Below are positions 51,837 through 62,394 of a stretch of DNA of 62,427 nucleotides, piece after piece (position 1 is the stretch's first letter; each line of letters opens with the position of its first letter). Position numbers and translations under genes: made by a program. This DNA comes from Formivibrio sp. (GTDB lineage Bacteria; Pseudomonadota; Gammaproteobacteria; Burkholderiales; Chitinibacteraceae), in contig JARLJJ010000133.1 in assembly GCA_031291275.1 (NCBI GenBank), forward strand, positions 1-62,427, read 5' to 3'. The notes beneath the pieces are model-generated. The model was not told where the DNA came from. It saw only the letters and a program-made list of their open reading frames with translations, and did not search any database.

Positions 51837-53069
51837 ATGTTTTGGTTACCAGTACCCTTTTTAGCGCGATTTTGTGTGTTATCTGCCTTGGCCTGCGTGC
51901 TTTTGACGGGGTGCGGAACCCTGTCAAAATTTCAGGTGGATACCAGCGATTCAGAAGCGCAACGATACGCCAATAACAGTAATCTTCAGCAGGAAGTCGA
52001 TGGCTTGGCCCAACCCTTGATTGAGCATGGACAGACGCCGGGGCTGGTGCTGGGCGTACTGCTCGCGAATGGGGAATCCCGGTTTTATAGCTACGGGGTG
52101 GCTGATAAAACAACCAATCAGCCGATGAATCCCGATACCTTGTTCGATATTGGGTCGCTCAGCAAGGGGTTTCTGGGGGTGATCACCGCCCAGCTGGTCG
52201 ACGAGGGTGTTTTGTCCTGGGATACCACGGTGGCTGAATTATTGCCGCCCGATGTGCCGTTAAGTGCCGATGCTAGAAAAATAACCGTGCAACAATTGGC
52301 AACGCATACTTCTGGATTGCCTCGCCAGCCTTTTACATTGCAGACGCTCAGCTATTTCATGGAATACCTGTTTACCGGAAACAATTTTTATCGTCATTTC
52401 GATCGTGAATTTACCCTGAATTATCTGGCTGGATTTGAGGCACCGAGCAAGGTGGAACCAGCCTATTCCAATATCGGTTATGGGTTGTTGGGATATTTGG
52501 TCGAGCGTCGCACCGGCAAGACGCTGGAAACGCTTTTATCGGAAAAAATCATCCAGCCTTTGGGTATGGCGCGAACCGGATATGATTTGGAGCATGTGAC
52601 GGGCGTGTTGAACCGGGCATACGGTTATGCGGGGGATCAACCCAAGTTTATTCCCAGAGGAAGCGCTGTTCCCGATTGGCAGTTTACCGAGCTGATGAAG
52701 GGGTCCTCCGCCATGTATTCCAACGCAAGGGATTTGCTGGCTTTTGCCAAGGCATATATGGATAAACCTTCCAGTATGGAACCGGCGTTGGAAGATACCT
52801 TGCGGATACGGATTCCTCGAGCCAAAGAGGCAGCAGCCATTGCCTGGGTGGAAGATGATATCAACCAGCAGCACATCGCCTACCAGATTGGTCTGGTTGC
52901 TGGGTATACCAGTTTCATCGGGCTGGATACCCGGCATCATCAGGCCATCGTGGTATTGCAGAATAGTTTTAATTGGTCTGCCAACATCGGCTATCAGTTA
53001 TTGGTTCGTTTGGGTAGCGCGCAGGATATTCGGCAAAGACTGGCATTGGCGCAAGGGCATGTGCCCTAG
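51837..53069 (+). CDS. Class C beta-lactamase-related serine hydrolase, lipoprotein
   Basis: 410 aa. Lipobox LLTGC with C26, so membrane-anchored. The penicillin-binding fold has the S-x-x-K motif SLSK (107-110, DIGSLSKGF) and YSN (210-212). The third motif (KTG or HTG) is not evident; AGYTSFIGLD occupies that place, and this favours an esterase/peptidase-type family member over a resistance beta-lactamase. Stands alone. Confidence 0.9.
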   Translation: MFWLPVPFLARFCVLSALACVLLTGCGTLSKFQVDTSDSEAQRYANNSNLQQEVDGLAQPLIEHGQTPGLVLGVLLANGESRFYSYGVADKTTNQPMNPDTLFDIGSLSKGFLGVITAQLVDEGVLSWDTTVAELLPPDVPLSADARKITVQQLATHTSGLPRQPFTLQTLSYFMEYLFTGNNFYRHFDREFTLNYLAGFEAPSKVEPAYSNIGYGLLGYLVERRTGKTLETLLSEKIIQPLGMARTGYDLEHVTGVLNRAYGYAGDQPKFIPRGSAVPDWQFTELMKGSSAMYSNARDLLAFAKAYMDKPSSMEPALEDTLRIRIPRAKEAAAIAWVEDDINQQHIAYQIGLVAGYTSFIGLDTRHHQAIVVLQNSFNWSANIGYQLLVRLGSAQDIRQRLALAQGHVP

Positions 53070-53121
53070 CCATCGCATTAATCCGCATTGCTGTGCTTGG
53101 TGCTGCCTGGAATAGCTGAAG

Positions 53122-54450
53122 TCAGGATAATCCTTTCTTCTTCCGCCAAGCTTTATCCAGCTCTGCCAAATGGCTAAGCTTTTCCCCGATTTTACTTTCC
53201 AGGCCGCGTGGCGTAGGTTCGTAGAATTTCAGATTTTCCAGCCCTTCCGGCAGATAGGTTTCCCCGGCAGCGTAGGCTTCGGGCTCGTCGTGGGCATAGC
53301 GGTAGGCCTTGCCATAACCCAATTCCTTCATCAATTTGGTTGGTGCGTTGCGCAGATGTATTGGAATACTGCGCGACTGGTCCTTGGCAATGAACGCGCG
53401 TGCGGCATTGTAGGCGTTATAGCCAGCGTTGGATTTTGGCGCGATGGCCAGGTAGATCACCGCTTGGCCAAGTGCAAGTTCGCCTTCCGGGCTGCCCAGG
53501 CGCTCATAGGTTTCGGCTGCATCATTGGTAATCTGCATCGCGCGTGGATCTGCCAGGCCAATGTCCTCCCAGGCCATGCGCACGATGCGGCGGGCGAGGT
53601 AGCGCGGATCGGCGCCGCCGTCGAGCATGCGGCACAGCCAGTAGAGTGCCCCGTCCGGGTTGGAGCCGCGTACCGATTTGTGCAGTGCTGAAATCTGGTC
53701 GTAAAACGAATCTCCGCCCTTGTCGAACCGGCGGGCGTTGAGCGTGAGTGCTTCGCTGAGAAACGCGGCATCCAGCGTGGTAATGCCGGCGGCTTCTGCG
53801 GCATTGGCAGCTTGTTCGATCAGGTTCAGTAGCCGGCGCGCATCGCCGTCGGCGTAGCCCACCAACGTGTCGATGGCGGCTTCATCAATCGTGAGGTCTG
53901 GATAACGCTGGCTGCGTGCGCGTTCTATCAAGCTTTTCAGGTCGTCGGCTTCGATAGGCTGGAGCACATAGACCTGGGCACGCGACAAAAGCGCGGCATT
54001 GCATTCAAACGAGGGATTTTCGGTGGTGGCGCCGATGAATGTGACGAGGCCGGATTCGACAAACGGCAGGAAGGCATCCTGCTGCGCTTTGTTGAAGCGG
54101 TGAACTTCATCGACAAACAGGATGGTACGCCGACCGCGTTGACGATTGTGTTCAGCTTCGTCCATGGCGGCGCGGATGTCTTTTACCCCGGAAAAAACCG
54201 CAGAAATCGGGATGAATTCGGCTTCGAAAGTATTGGCAAATAGCCGTGCCAGTGTGGTTTTACCCACACCAGGCGGTCCCCACAGGATCATCGAATGCGG
54301 CTGGCCGCTGGCGAGCGCCAGTTGTAGCGGTTTGCCCGGCCCAAGCAGTTGGCGTTGACCGACAACCTCATTCACGCTTTTGGGGCGTAGAAGCTCTGCC
54401 AGCGGTTCGTGCGAATGCGGCGTGCCAAAAAGATCACTGGCGGATGACAT
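53122..54450 (-). CDS. rarA: Replication-associated recombination protein A (MgsA/RarA)
   Basis: 442 aa AAA+ ATPase acting at stalled forks. Walker [11 protein letters not shown], Walker [10 protein letters not shown], sensor 1 [22 protein letters not shown] (in outline), and the tetramerisation C-terminus with [22 protein letters not shown] at 54450 lies inside the end of lolA, a 17-base overlap, so the two are cotranscribed; lolA-rarA is a common proteobacterial pair. Confidence 0.96.
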   Translation of the reverse strand: MSSASDLFGTPHSHEPLAELLRPKSVNEVVGQRQLLGPGKPLQLALASGQPHSMILWGPPGVGKTTLARLFANTFEAEFIPISAVFSGVKDIRAAMDEAEHNRQRGRRTILFVDEVHRFNKAQQDAFLPFVESGLVTFIGATTENPSFECNAALLSRAQVYVLQPIEADDLKSLIERARSQRYPDLTIDEAAIDTLVGYADGDARRLLNLIEQAANAAEAAGITTLDAAFLSEALTLNARRFDKGGDSFYDQISALHKSVRGSNPDGALYWLCRMLDGGADPRYLARRIVRMAWEDIGLADPRAMQITNDAAETYERLGSPEGELALGQAVIYLAIAPKSNAGYNAYNAARAFIAKDQSRSIPIHLRNAPTKLMKELGYGKAYRYAHDEPEAYAAGETYLPEGLENLKFYEPTPRGLESKIGEKLSHLAELDKAWRKKKGLS

Positions 54451-55051
54451 CGGCACCCTTGGGTGGAATAAAGTTGAACTGACTGGCGTCGGTTTTGCCG
54501 TTGACTACTGCCATGCGAAATTCGATGTGCGTGGTTTGACCAAAGCTGTCTTCCAGTTCCATCTTGCGAATTTCATTCATGGAGAAGCCCAGGCGCACCC
54601 GATTGAAGTTGCTGTCGTTTTGCTTCGGGATGGCTTCCACCCACGCCAAGCCTTCTCGGGTTGGCAAAGTTTTCAGCGTGTAATTTTTATCAAGATTGTT
54701 TTCACCGGAGAGCAATGCCGCCGGGCTGGAATCAAGCGCCTTGTCGATGTTTTTGACCGTGACCTGATTAAGGTCGGGATCGTACAACCAAACTTGTTTG
54801 CCATCGCTGACAATCAGTTGCTCATAGGGTTTGCGGTAGTTCCAACGGAATTTACCGGGGCGCTGAATGGCGAAATCGCCATTGGAAATTTGGGTCTTGC
54901 CCGAATGGGTAACCACGGTTTGGGTAAATGCGCCTTGCATGGCATGCAGGTTGGTCAGCGTGGTTTGCAGTTCACTGATTCCATCGGCACTTGCAGGTAG
55001 GGAGCAGGCCAGCAGGAGTAAAGGCGCAAGGAAACGGGCAAGACGCAGCAT
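54434..55051 (-). CDS. lolA: Outer-membrane lipoprotein carrier protein LolA
   Basis: 205 aa periplasmic chaperone that ferries lipoproteins from LolCDE to the outer membrane. ATG at 55051 yields a signal peptide MLRLARFLAPLLLLACSLPASA. Conserved: GAFTQTVVTHSGK, GDFAIQRPGKFRWNY, YEQLIVSDGKQVWLYDPDL. It is the first gene of lolA-rarA. Confidence 0.95.
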   Translation of the reverse strand: MLRLARFLAPLLLLACSLPASADGISELQTTLTNLHAMQGAFTQTVVTHSGKTQISNGDFAIQRPGKFRWNYRKPYEQLIVSDGKQVWLYDPDLNQVTVKNIDKALDSSPAALLSGENNLDKNYTLKTLPTREGLAWVEAIPKQNDSNFNRVRLGFSMNEIRKMELEDSFGQTTHIEFRMAVVNGKTDASQFNFIPPKGADVIRQ

Positions 55052-55106
55052 GAGGTTATCCGGTAGGCAAAGATGGAATTCTATGCGCTGTGAAGTATCG
55101 GAACAA

Positions 55107-55134
55107 TGAAAAAAGCCCCGCAAGTGCGGGGCTT
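55107..55134 (-). terminator. Terminator of ompA (minus strand)
   Basis: AAGCCCCGC (55113-55121) pairs with GCGGGGCTT (55126-55134); a six-T run follows on the minus strand. Confidence 0.92.
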
Positions 55135-55153
55135 CGGACGGTAGTAATAAAAA

Positions 55154-55834
55154 TTACTTGGTGCCGTCCAGTTCGATTTCAACGCGGCGATCAGGTGCCA
55201 GGCAGGGAATCAGCTTGGCGCGTGGCTTAACCTTGGCACAGGTGTCGCCAGTGACCGGGCTGGATTTACCCAAACCAACAACGGATACCGTGGAAGCATC
55301 AACACCCTTGCTTTCCAGGTATTCAGCAACGGTCTTGGCGCGAGCGGTAGACAGTTTTTCGTTATATTTGGCGCTGCCAAGGCGGTCAGTGTAACCCTTG
55401 ACAGTCAGCGAAGCGTAGTTGGCTTTCTTGGCTTCGATGGATTCTTTATACAACTGGTCGAGGGCTTCCTTGCCTGCTGGTTTCAGGCTGGCTTTGTCGA
55501 AGTCAAACAGCACGTCGCTCTTCAGTGTGAATACTTCCGGTGCCTTTTTTACAGGGGCAGCAGCAGGGGCCGGGGCTGGTGCCGGGGCAGGCATGGCGGC
55601 AACTGGAGCCGGGGCGGTAACTGGTTTTACGTAACCATCGCAACCTTCAACCACGGCTTGATCCTTGGTCCAGGTACCGGTGCGCCAGCAATCGCCAAAG
55701 CTGTTTTTCCAAACGGAAGTGGCTGTTACCCCTTCGGCATAGGCTGCAGTTTTACCCACATCGGCTTGAGCTGCGGTACTGATAGCAGCAATGGCTGCAA
55801 CGATAGCGAGGTGCTTCAAAGCTTGTTTCTTCAT
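55154..55834 (-). CDS. OmpA family protein, RmpM-like
   Basis: 226 aa. Signal peptide about 1-24 (…AAQA-DVGK). A short N-terminal domain with [12 protein letters not shown] and VVEGCDGY, an Ala/Pro linker (about 70-93), then an OmpA C-terminal peptidoglycan-binding domain ([27 protein letters not shown]). Near the end [27 protein letters not shown] carries a two-cysteine insertion typical of neisserial RmpM (class 4) proteins. GGAG precedes the start. Likely abundant, anchoring the outer membrane or porins to the wall. Confidence 0.95.
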   Translation of the reverse strand: MKKQALKHLAIVAAIAAISTAAQADVGKTAAYAEGVTATSVWKNSFGDCWRTGTWTKDQAVVEGCDGYVKPVTAPAPVAAMPAPAPAPAPAAAPVKKAPEVFTLKSDVLFDFDKASLKPAGKEALDQLYKESIEAKKANYASLTVKGYTDRLGSAKYNEKLSTARAKTVAEYLESKGVDASTVSVVGLGKSSPVTGDTCAKVKPRAKLIPCLAPDRRVEIELDGTK

Positions 55835-56196
55835 CGTTATTCTCCGATCAAGTATTTGTTATTAAACGACTAGATGTGTATCCCATTGCAAAATATGGAG
55901 ATGTACTACGAATATTTTGCACCCTACGGGGAAAACATTGACTTCGAGACAGGATTGTAGTGGTCAAATTGAAAGGTTACAAACGGTATTATTGTGTGTG
56001 CGTTAACAGCTACTCATGCGCGTCAAATGGTAGGCAGGGGCCGATACCCAATATGGGTCCTTATGTTTGGAATTGGATGAGGTGGGCGTGCGTGGTAGAC
56101 TTACCACTTTGTTGATGATTCCGGCTTGTTCGCGGGTAGGTATTTCCTGCTACGGTACTTGACCGGAAATTTTCGCGCATATCACCGGTCCCTACG
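55835..56196. promoter_or_regulatory. ompA-gyrA divergent intergenic region with inverted repeat
   Basis: 362 bases. TGCAAAATAT (55887-55896) and ATATTTTGCA (55912-55921) are perfect 10-bp arms with a 15-base spacer, 53-87 bases upstream of the ompA start: a candidate operator. Nearer gyrA, GTGGTA-GACT-TACCAC (56092-56107) is a short dyad, and TTGACC at 56159-56164 is a possible -35 without a good -10. Confidence 0.55.
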
Positions 56197-58854
56197 ATGT
56201 CAGAACAGCAACAAAGCTTTGCCAAAGAAACTATTCCCGTAAGTCTCGAAGAGGAAATGCGCCGCTCCTACCTCGACTACGCCATGAGCGTGATTGTAGG
56301 TCGCGCCTTGCCTGACGTGCGTGACGGCTTAAAGCCGGTCCATCGCCGTATCTTGTTTGCCATGCACGAGAGCAATAACGTTTGGAATCGTGCTTATGTG
56401 AAGTGCGCTCGCGTGATTGGTGATGTGCTCGGTAAGTATCACCCGCACGGCGACTCTGCGGCGTATGAAGCACTGGTGCGAATGGCACAGAGTTTCTCGC
56501 TGCGCTACACCCTGATCGACGGCCAGGGCAACTTTGGCTCGATTGATGGCGATTCGGCTGCGGCCTATCGTTATACCGAGTGCCGTTTACGCAAGATTTC
56601 CTCGGAATTGCTGGCCGATATCGACAAGGAAACCGTCGATTTCACGCCTAACTATGACGAAAAAGAACTCGAACCGACGGTTTTGCCGACGCGGGTTCCC
56701 AATCTGTTGATCAACGGTTCTTCCGGGATCGCGGTCGGGATGGCCACCAATATCCCGCCACACAATCTCAATGAAGTGATTGATGGCGCACTGGCATTGC
56801 TGGCCAATCCTGAACTCAGTGTCGATGAACTGATCGACTATATCCCTGCCCCGGATTTTCCCACTGCCGGCATTATCTATGGCATTGGTGGCGTGCGTGA
56901 AGGCTATCGCACCGGCCGTGGCCGGGTGGTGATGCGTGCTCGTACCCATATCGAGCCTTGCGGCAAGAATGGTGACCGTGAAGCGATCATCGTTGACGAG
57001 TTGCCGTACCAGGTGAACAAGTCGCGCCTGTTGGAGCGCATGGCTGAATTGGTTCGCGAAAAAATAATCGAGGGTATTTCCGAGCTGCGCGATGAATCGG
57101 ACAAATCCGGCATGCGTGTCGTGATCGAGTTGAAGCGCAACGAAATGCCGGATGTGGTACTGAACAATCTCTACAAGCATACCCAGTTGCAAGACAGTTT
57201 CGGCATCAACATGGTGGCGCTGGTCGATGGCCAGCCGCGCTTGTTGAACCTGAAGCAAGTCTTGGAATGCTTCCTGCGCCATCGTCGTGAAGTGGTTACC
57301 CGCCGCACCGTATTCGAACTGCGCAAGGCGCGTGAACGCGGCCATATCCTGGAAGGCCTAGCGGTCGCACTGTCGAACGTCGACGAAATCATCGCGCTGA
57401 TCAAGGCGGCAGCCACGCCGCCGGAAGCCAAGGCCGGGTTGATGGATCGCACCTGGAGCTCGGGTCTGGTCGGCGAAATGCTGGCGCGTACCGATGCAGA
57501 TGCTTCCCGTCCGGACGGTCTGGCGGTCGAGTTCGGTTATAGCGCCCAAGGATATCGTCTCTCGGATGTACAGGCCCAAGCAATTCTCGAGCTGCGCCTG
57601 CAACGTCTGACTGGTCTTGAGCAAGACAAGATTGTCGGCGAGTACAAGGAAGTGATGGAGAAGATCATCGATCTGCTCGATATCCTGGCCAAGCCGGAAC
57701 GCGTGACTCAGATCATTACCGACGAAATGAACGAAGTGAAGGCTGCCTATGGCGATGCGCGCAAATCTGAAATCATTGCCTATGGCGAAGACATTAGCCT
57801 GGAAGACCTGATCACCCCGCAAGACATGGTGGTGACGCTGACGCACGGCGGTTATATGAAGGCTACGCCGGCTGAGGAATATCGTGCCCAGCGGCGCGGC
57901 GGTCGCGGCAAACAGGCTGCGGCAACCAAGGAAGACGATTTTATCGATAACCTGTTCGTGGCCAATACCCACGATTACATCCTCTGCTTCTCTTCACGTG
58001 GCCGCGTGTACTGGATAAAGGTTTATGAATTGCCGCAGGGCGGTCGCACCAGTCGTGGCAAGCCGATCGTGAACCTGTTGCCGCTGGAAGCCGGCGAAAA
58101 GATCAATGCGATTCTGCCGGTGAAGGAATTCACCGAAGACCAGTACATCTTCATGTCCACTGCTGATGGTACGGTCAAGAAAACGCCGCTGTCCGCTTTC
58201 TCGCGGCCAATGAAGCGCGGCATCATTGCGATTAACCTGGACGAAGGTAATTTCCTGATTGGTGTGGCGCTCACTCGCGCTGGTACTCAAGTGATGTTGT
58301 TCTCCGATGCCGGCAAATCGGTCCGTTTCGATGAATCCGCCGTGCGTGCCATGGGCCGTACTGCTGCCGGTGTGCGAGGCATGATGTTGGGTGACAACCA
58401 GCAGGTGATCTCGTTACTGGTAGCGGAATCCGACGAACAACAGGTGCTGACCGCGACGCAAAACGGTTATGGAAAACGCACACCTGTGGGCGATTATCGC
58501 CTGACCAGTCGTGGCACGCAGGGGGTGATCGCAATCGATACCGGCGAGCGTAACGGCAAGCTGGTGGCGGCAACGCTGGTTGAAGATTCCGACGATGTGA
58601 TGCTGATTACCACGGGCGGTGTATTGATCCGTACGCCGGTTGAGCAAATTCGCGAAACGGGTCGTGCAGCACAAGGCGTGCGCCTGATCAATCTGGACGA
58701 GGGCGAAACGTTGTCCGGTCTGGAACGCGTTTGCGAAGTCGACTCTGACGACGAAGATGATCTGTCCGATGCAGAAAACGGGACGGTAGAAGACGGCGTT
58801 GTTGACGGCGAGTCTGCTGAAGGCGACGCACCGACCGGGCCGGCTGTTCAGTAA
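56197..58854 (+). CDS. gyrA: DNA gyrase subunit A
   Basis: 885 aa. Breakage-reunion domain with catalytic Tyr in [10 protein letters not shown] and the quinolone-determining region [17 protein letters not shown] (wild-type-like Ser; Glu at the position of E. coli Asp87). The C-terminal beta-pinwheel starts with the GyrA box QRRGGRG. An acidic tail ([14 protein letters not shown]) closes the protein. Two thioesterase genes follow immediately. Confidence 0.99.
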   Translation: MSEQQQSFAKETIPVSLEEEMRRSYLDYAMSVIVGRALPDVRDGLKPVHRRILFAMHESNNVWNRAYVKCARVIGDVLGKYHPHGDSAAYEALVRMAQSFSLRYTLIDGQGNFGSIDGDSAAAYRYTECRLRKISSELLADIDKETVDFTPNYDEKELEPTVLPTRVPNLLINGSSGIAVGMATNIPPHNLNEVIDGALALLANPELSVDELIDYIPAPDFPTAGIIYGIGGVREGYRTGRGRVVMRARTHIEPCGKNGDREAIIVDELPYQVNKSRLLERMAELVREKIIEGISELRDESDKSGMRVVIELKRNEMPDVVLNNLYKHTQLQDSFGINMVALVDGQPRLLNLKQVLECFLRHRREVVTRRTVFELRKARERGHILEGLAVALSNVDEIIALIKAAATPPEAKAGLMDRTWSSGLVGEMLARTDADASRPDGLAVEFGYSAQGYRLSDVQAQAILELRLQRLTGLEQDKIVGEYKEVMEKIIDLLDILAKPERVTQIITDEMNEVKAAYGDARKSEIIAYGEDISLEDLITPQDMVVTLTHGGYMKATPAEEYRAQRRGGRGKQAAATKEDDFIDNLFVANTHDYILCFSSRGRVYWIKVYELPQGGRTSRGKPIVNLLPLEAGEKINAILPVKEFTEDQYIFMSTADGTVKKTPLSAFSRPMKRGIIAINLDEGNFLIGVALTRAGTQVMLFSDAGKSVRFDESAVRAMGRTAAGVRGMMLGDNQQVISLLVAESDEQQVLTATQNGYGKRTPVGDYRLTSRGTQGVIAIDTGERNGKLVAATLVEDSDDVMLITTGGVLIRTPVEQIRETGRAAQGVRLINLDEGETLSGLERVCEVDSDDEDDLSDAENGTVEDGVVDGESAEGDAPTGPAVQ

Positions 58855-58855
58855 T

Positions 58856-59335
58856 ATGGAGCCTGGCTGGCTGCCGGTCGCTGCACCGGAATTCTTCGCG
58901 CAGATTGTAAAGCGGGGGCTGGCCTTGCCTCATTGCCGTGCGCTGGGCCTGCAATTGCAGGCGGCCAGCCACGGCAAAACTACCCTGATGTTGCCATTCA
59001 AACCCGAATGGGTAGGTAACCCGTTCACCCGAGTGTTGCATGGTGGTGTGGTCACGACGCTTGCAGATTCTGCCGGTGCAGTGTCCATTTTTACCCGGCT
59101 CTGTGAACCGGAGTCGATTGCGACACTGGATTTACGCATCGACTACTTGCGCCCGGGCTTGGCTGATCTGCCGCTTTACTGCCAGGCAGAATGCTATCAA
59201 TTGACCAGCCAAATAGCCTTTACCCGCAGTACCCTCTACCAGCAAGATCCAGAAAAACCCATAGCCCATGCCGTGGCAACTTATATGCGTTCTGTCGTGC
59301 CAAACGGGGGAGGTGCTGATGCCGTTCGCCCTTAA
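58856..59335 (+). CDS. PaaI-type hotdog thioesterase (first of a pair)
   Basis: 159 aa. The 4HBT/PaaI core is NPFTRVLHGGVVTTLADSAGAV, then TLDLRIDYLRPG. ATG at 58856 begins right after the gyrA stop (58852-58854), pointing to cotranscription. It overlaps the second thioesterase gene by 17 bases. Substrate unknown. Confidence 0.9.
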   Translation: MEPGWLPVAAPEFFAQIVKRGLALPHCRALGLQLQAASHGKTTLMLPFKPEWVGNPFTRVLHGGVVTTLADSAGAVSIFTRLCEPESIATLDLRIDYLRPGLADLPLYCQAECYQLTSQIAFTRSTLYQQDPEKPIAHAVATYMRSVVPNGGGADAVRP

Positions 59336-59735
59336 CACGATTGCCGATCTGCAAGCGGCCGTTGGCGCAATTCCTTATGCGCAGTTTCTGGGTATTGATT
59401 GCCGTGAGGAACAAGGTGAGCCGCTTTTCGTCTTGCCATATCACGAGGCCAATATTGGCAACATGCTGCTGCCAGCTATTCATGGCGGGGTGATCGGCGG
59501 ATTTCTGGAAAATGCCGCCGTACTCCATCTGATGTGGGCGCGCGAGGCACAAGATATTCCCAATATTGTCGATTTTTCGATAGATTATCTGCGCTCTGCC
59601 GGGCCACATGATCTGTTCGCCCGTTGTGAGATCGTGCGACATGGCAAGCGGGTCGCCAATGTATTGCTAAATGCCTGGCAGGAAAATCCCGCGCGCCCGG
59701 TTGCAACGGCGCGGGCGCATTATTTACTGGCGTAA
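59319..59735 (+). CDS. PaaI-type hotdog thioesterase (second of a pair)
   Basis: 138 aa. Core NMLLPAIHGGVIGGFLENAAVLHLM, with IVDFSIDYLRSAGPHDLFARCEIV. ATG at 59319 is set by GGGGGAGG upstream and lies within the end of the previous gene. The two proteins share the HGGV helix motif but are clearly diverged and may form a heteromer. Confidence 0.9.
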   Translation: MPFALNTIADLQAAVGAIPYAQFLGIDCREEQGEPLFVLPYHEANIGNMLLPAIHGGVIGGFLENAAVLHLMWAREAQDIPNIVDFSIDYLRSAGPHDLFARCEIVRHGKRVANVLLNAWQENPARPVATARAHYLLA

Positions 59736-59782
59736 AGCCATAACCAACGTCAACAGAACCTAAACTTTGCAAGAGTCCGAAC

Positions 59783-60853
59783 ATGAGCGACGAACAACTC
59801 AAGATTCACCGCGATTCGATTGATGCCATTGATGCTGAAGTGCTCAAACTGCTCAATGCGAGAGCCAATCACGCCCACGAAATTGGCGTGATCAAGGGTG
59901 AGGGCGTGGTTTATCGGCCCGAACGCGAGGCGCAAGTACTGACGCGGATCAAGTCGCTCAACGAAGGTCCGTTGGCAGATGAGACTGTCGCACGACTGTT
60001 CCGGGAAATCATGTCCGCCTGTTTGGCGCTGGAGCGTCCGCTGACTATTGCTTTCCTAGGCCCGGAAGGCACCTTCAGCCAGTCTGCGGCAATCAAGCAT
60101 TTTGGTCATGCCGCCAAAACTCAGGCGTGTGCCTCCATTGACGAAGCATTCCGCATGGTCGAGGCGCGTAATGCCGATTACGTGGTGGCACCGGTGGAAA
60201 ACTCGACCGAAGGTGCGATTGGCCGCACGCTCGATCTGATGGTGAATACCCCGCTCAAGGTCTGTGGTGAAGTTGTGTTGCGCATTCACCAGCACCTGTT
60301 GCGTGCAACGGCTGGTTGCGAAGGCATTGTGCGCGTGTATTCGCATGCCCAGAGCCTGGCGCAATGCCATGAATGGTTGAACAAGAACCTGCCTGGGGTC
60401 GAACGTATTTCGGTTGCAAGTAATGCCGAGGCTGCCCGACTGGCCAGTCTCGATTCTTCCGTCGCGGCGCTTGCTGGCGATGCGGCTGCGGAACGTTTTG
60501 GCCTGGTAAAGCTGGCCGATTCGGTTGAAGATGAACCCAACAATACCACGCGTTTTCTCGTGCTCGGCCATCAGGAAGTGGGCGTCAGCGGCAAGGACAA
60601 AACCTCGCTGGTGATTTCAGCCCCAAACAAACCAGGCGCTTTGCACTCGGTGGTTGAACCGCTGGCACGTCACAGCGTTTCCATGACCAAGTTCGAATCG
60701 CGACCCAGCCGTACCGGCTTGTGGGAATACCTGTTTTTTGTCGATATTGAAGGACATGCCAGCGATGCCAAATTGCAGGCGGCATTGGAAGAGTTGCGCT
60801 CTGTCGCTGCTTTCGTGAAAGTGCTCGGCTCCTATCCGGTCGCCGTGTTATGA
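59783..60853 (+). CDS. pheA: Chorismate mutase / prephenate dehydratase (P-protein)
   Basis: Bifunctional enzyme of phenylalanine synthesis, 356 aa. AroQ-type chorismate mutase (about 1-90: RDSIDAIDAEVLKLLNARA), prephenate dehydratase (about 93-270: FLGPEGTFSQSAA, VENSTEGAIG) and a C-terminal ACT domain with ESRPSRTGLWEYLFF, the Phe-binding feedback site. The stop overlaps the next gene (ATGA). Confidence 0.98.
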   Translation: MSDEQLKIHRDSIDAIDAEVLKLLNARANHAHEIGVIKGEGVVYRPEREAQVLTRIKSLNEGPLADETVARLFREIMSACLALERPLTIAFLGPEGTFSQSAAIKHFGHAAKTQACASIDEAFRMVEARNADYVVAPVENSTEGAIGRTLDLMVNTPLKVCGEVVLRIHQHLLRATAGCEGIVRVYSHAQSLAQCHEWLNKNLPGVERISVASNAEAARLASLDSSVAALAGDAAAERFGLVKLADSVEDEPNNTTRFLVLGHQEVGVSGKDKTSLVISAPNKPGALHSVVEPLARHSVSMTKFESRPSRTGLWEYLFFVDIEGHASDAKLQAALEELRSVAAFVKVLGSYPVAVL

Positions 60854-61422
60854 AGTCGGTGGCCGTATTTTGCGGAGCCCGGCATGGCGCGAGTCCTGAA
60901 TACACGTTGGCGGCACGTGAGTTGGGTGCGGAAATTGCCAAGCGTGGCATGGTCTTGGTCTATGGTGGCGGTCATGTTGGGCTGATGGGGGAAGTTGCCG
61001 ATGCCTGTCTGGCGGCTGGCGGAAAAGTGACCGGCGTCATTCCGGATTTCATGGTGGCGCGCGAGCTGGCGATGCGAAACCTGACCGAATTGCATGTGAC
61101 GGATTCCATGCATACGCGCAAGGCACTGATGGCGTCTCGTGCCGATGCCTTTATTGCTTTGCCCGGCGGTTTTGGTACGCTGGATGAGCTCTTCGAGATT
61201 TTGACCTGGCGCCAGATCGGTCTGCATGGCAAGCCGATAGGGCTGCTCAATACCTCTAATTACTATGCTAGCCTGCTGGATTTCATCACGCAGGCAACCT
61301 CTGCCGGCTTTGTCGGTGAGCGTGAAAGTGCATTTCTGCAAGTGGAGGATTCGGCTGCTGCTATGCTGGATGCACTGGCGCAAGCTCCGCAGCCTGGGAT
61401 GGGTGAATGGGAGAGAAGCTGA
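60850..61422 (+). CDS. LOG family protein (TIGR00730, cytokinin-riboside phosphoribohydrolase type)
   Basis: 190 aa. Signature LPGGFGTLDELFEILTW and GGGHVGLMG. LOG-type enzymes cleave AMP-like nucleotides to base and ribose phosphate. Start overlaps the pheA stop by 4 bases, and its own stop overlaps the GNAT gene start (TGATG), so the three are translationally coupled. Confidence 0.93.
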   Translation: MKSVAVFCGARHGASPEYTLAARELGAEIAKRGMVLVYGGGHVGLMGEVADACLAAGGKVTGVIPDFMVARELAMRNLTELHVTDSMHTRKALMASRADAFIALPGGFGTLDELFEILTWRQIGLHGKPIGLLNTSNYYASLLDFITQATSAGFVGERESAFLQVEDSAAAMLDALAQAPQPGMGEWERS

Positions 61423-62030
61423 TGCTGCAGTTTTTCCGATCTGGCTCTGCCGATGAGGCGCAGGTGGCGGCCCGCATGATCTACGATTCTGATCCGGCTT
61501 ATTATGATTTCTGGTTTGGGTCTGCGCATGCTGCATTGTTGTGTCTGGAAAAACTGTGGTTGGCCCCGGCTGGCAGCCTGAGTCATGCGCATACCAATGT
61601 TTGGCGCGAGGACGGGCAACTGTCCGTATTGGTCAGTCATTATCCGTCGAGCGATGATATCCGGCTTGCAGAGGCGGACACCCAGGCACAAGGCCAACTA
61701 CGCGGCGACCTCGCACAACTCCTGCAGCGTGAAGCGATGCTGGCATGGCTGTTTCCGCATCTGCCGGCGGATGTCTGGTATCTGCAGACCTTCGCGGTGA
61801 GCACCGAGCGGCGTGGCCGCGGGTTGGGCACGCAGGTACTGGCTGAGATTGAATCTACCGCGCGGGCGCATGGTGCGCTGGCCGTGCATGTCGATGTGGA
61901 CAGCGCCAATCCGAGTGCATTGCGCTTTTACCAGTCGCATGGTTTTGAAATTGTGACATCGACGCGCGTGCCCATGCTGGAACCATTCAGACTGCCGGCA
62001 AGTTTTCGCCTGGCGAAAAATCTTTTCTGA
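61422..62030 (+). CDS. GNAT family N-acetyltransferase
   Basis: 202 aa. Acetyl-CoA binding motif A is LQTFAVSTERRGRGLGTQVL, motif B SANPSALRFYQSHGFEI. The ATG at 61422 is chosen for GAGAGAAG upstream and the TGATG junction with the LOG gene; an ATG at 61407 is the alternative. Substrate unknown. Confidence 0.9.
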   Translation: MLQFFRSGSADEAQVAARMIYDSDPAYYDFWFGSAHAALLCLEKLWLAPAGSLSHAHTNVWREDGQLSVLVSHYPSSDDIRLAEADTQAQGQLRGDLAQLLQREAMLAWLFPHLPADVWYLQTFAVSTERRGRGLGTQVLAEIESTARAHGALAVHVDVDSANPSALRFYQSHGFEIVTSTRVPMLEPFRLPASFRLAKNLF

Positions 62031-62181
62031 AATTGCCATGGTTGCAATCCCGCCCGGGATGAAGCCGTTGCCCGTGGTTGTGCGTTGCCGGATAGTATGT
62101 CCCTCGGCAGGGGAGTGAGAAACGTGTCCCTTGCAGCGTGTAGACATGATGTTTTACATAACAAGAAACAGGAGATTCACC

Positions 62182-62382
62182 ATGTTTGGCCAAGACGTCC
62201 GATATGTTTCCGAATTTAACAAGTTCATGAACGATTTCCTCAAGAAAAACCCTGAAGTGGCACAAGGACAGATTGAGGGACGTTCCTTGCTGTGGGAAAA
62301 AGCGCCGCTTGATCTGGATGAACGCCAGCGCAACGAGGCCTCCCGCGTGAAGCAGAAAGCTTATCCCTACCAGGCTGATTGA
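62182..62382 (+). CDS. DUF3460 family protein
   Basis: 66 aa. ATG at 62182 follows AGGAG. FNKFMNDFLKKNPEV, QGRSLLWEK-like QIEGRSLLWEKAP, and ERQRNEASRVKQKAYPYQ match the betaproteobacterial DUF3460 family. Function unknown. Confidence 0.9.
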   Translation: MFGQDVRYVSEFNKFMNDFLKKNPEVAQGQIEGRSLLWEKAPLDLDERQRNEASRVKQKAYPYQAD

Positions 62383-62394
62383 TTGGAGAGTTCC

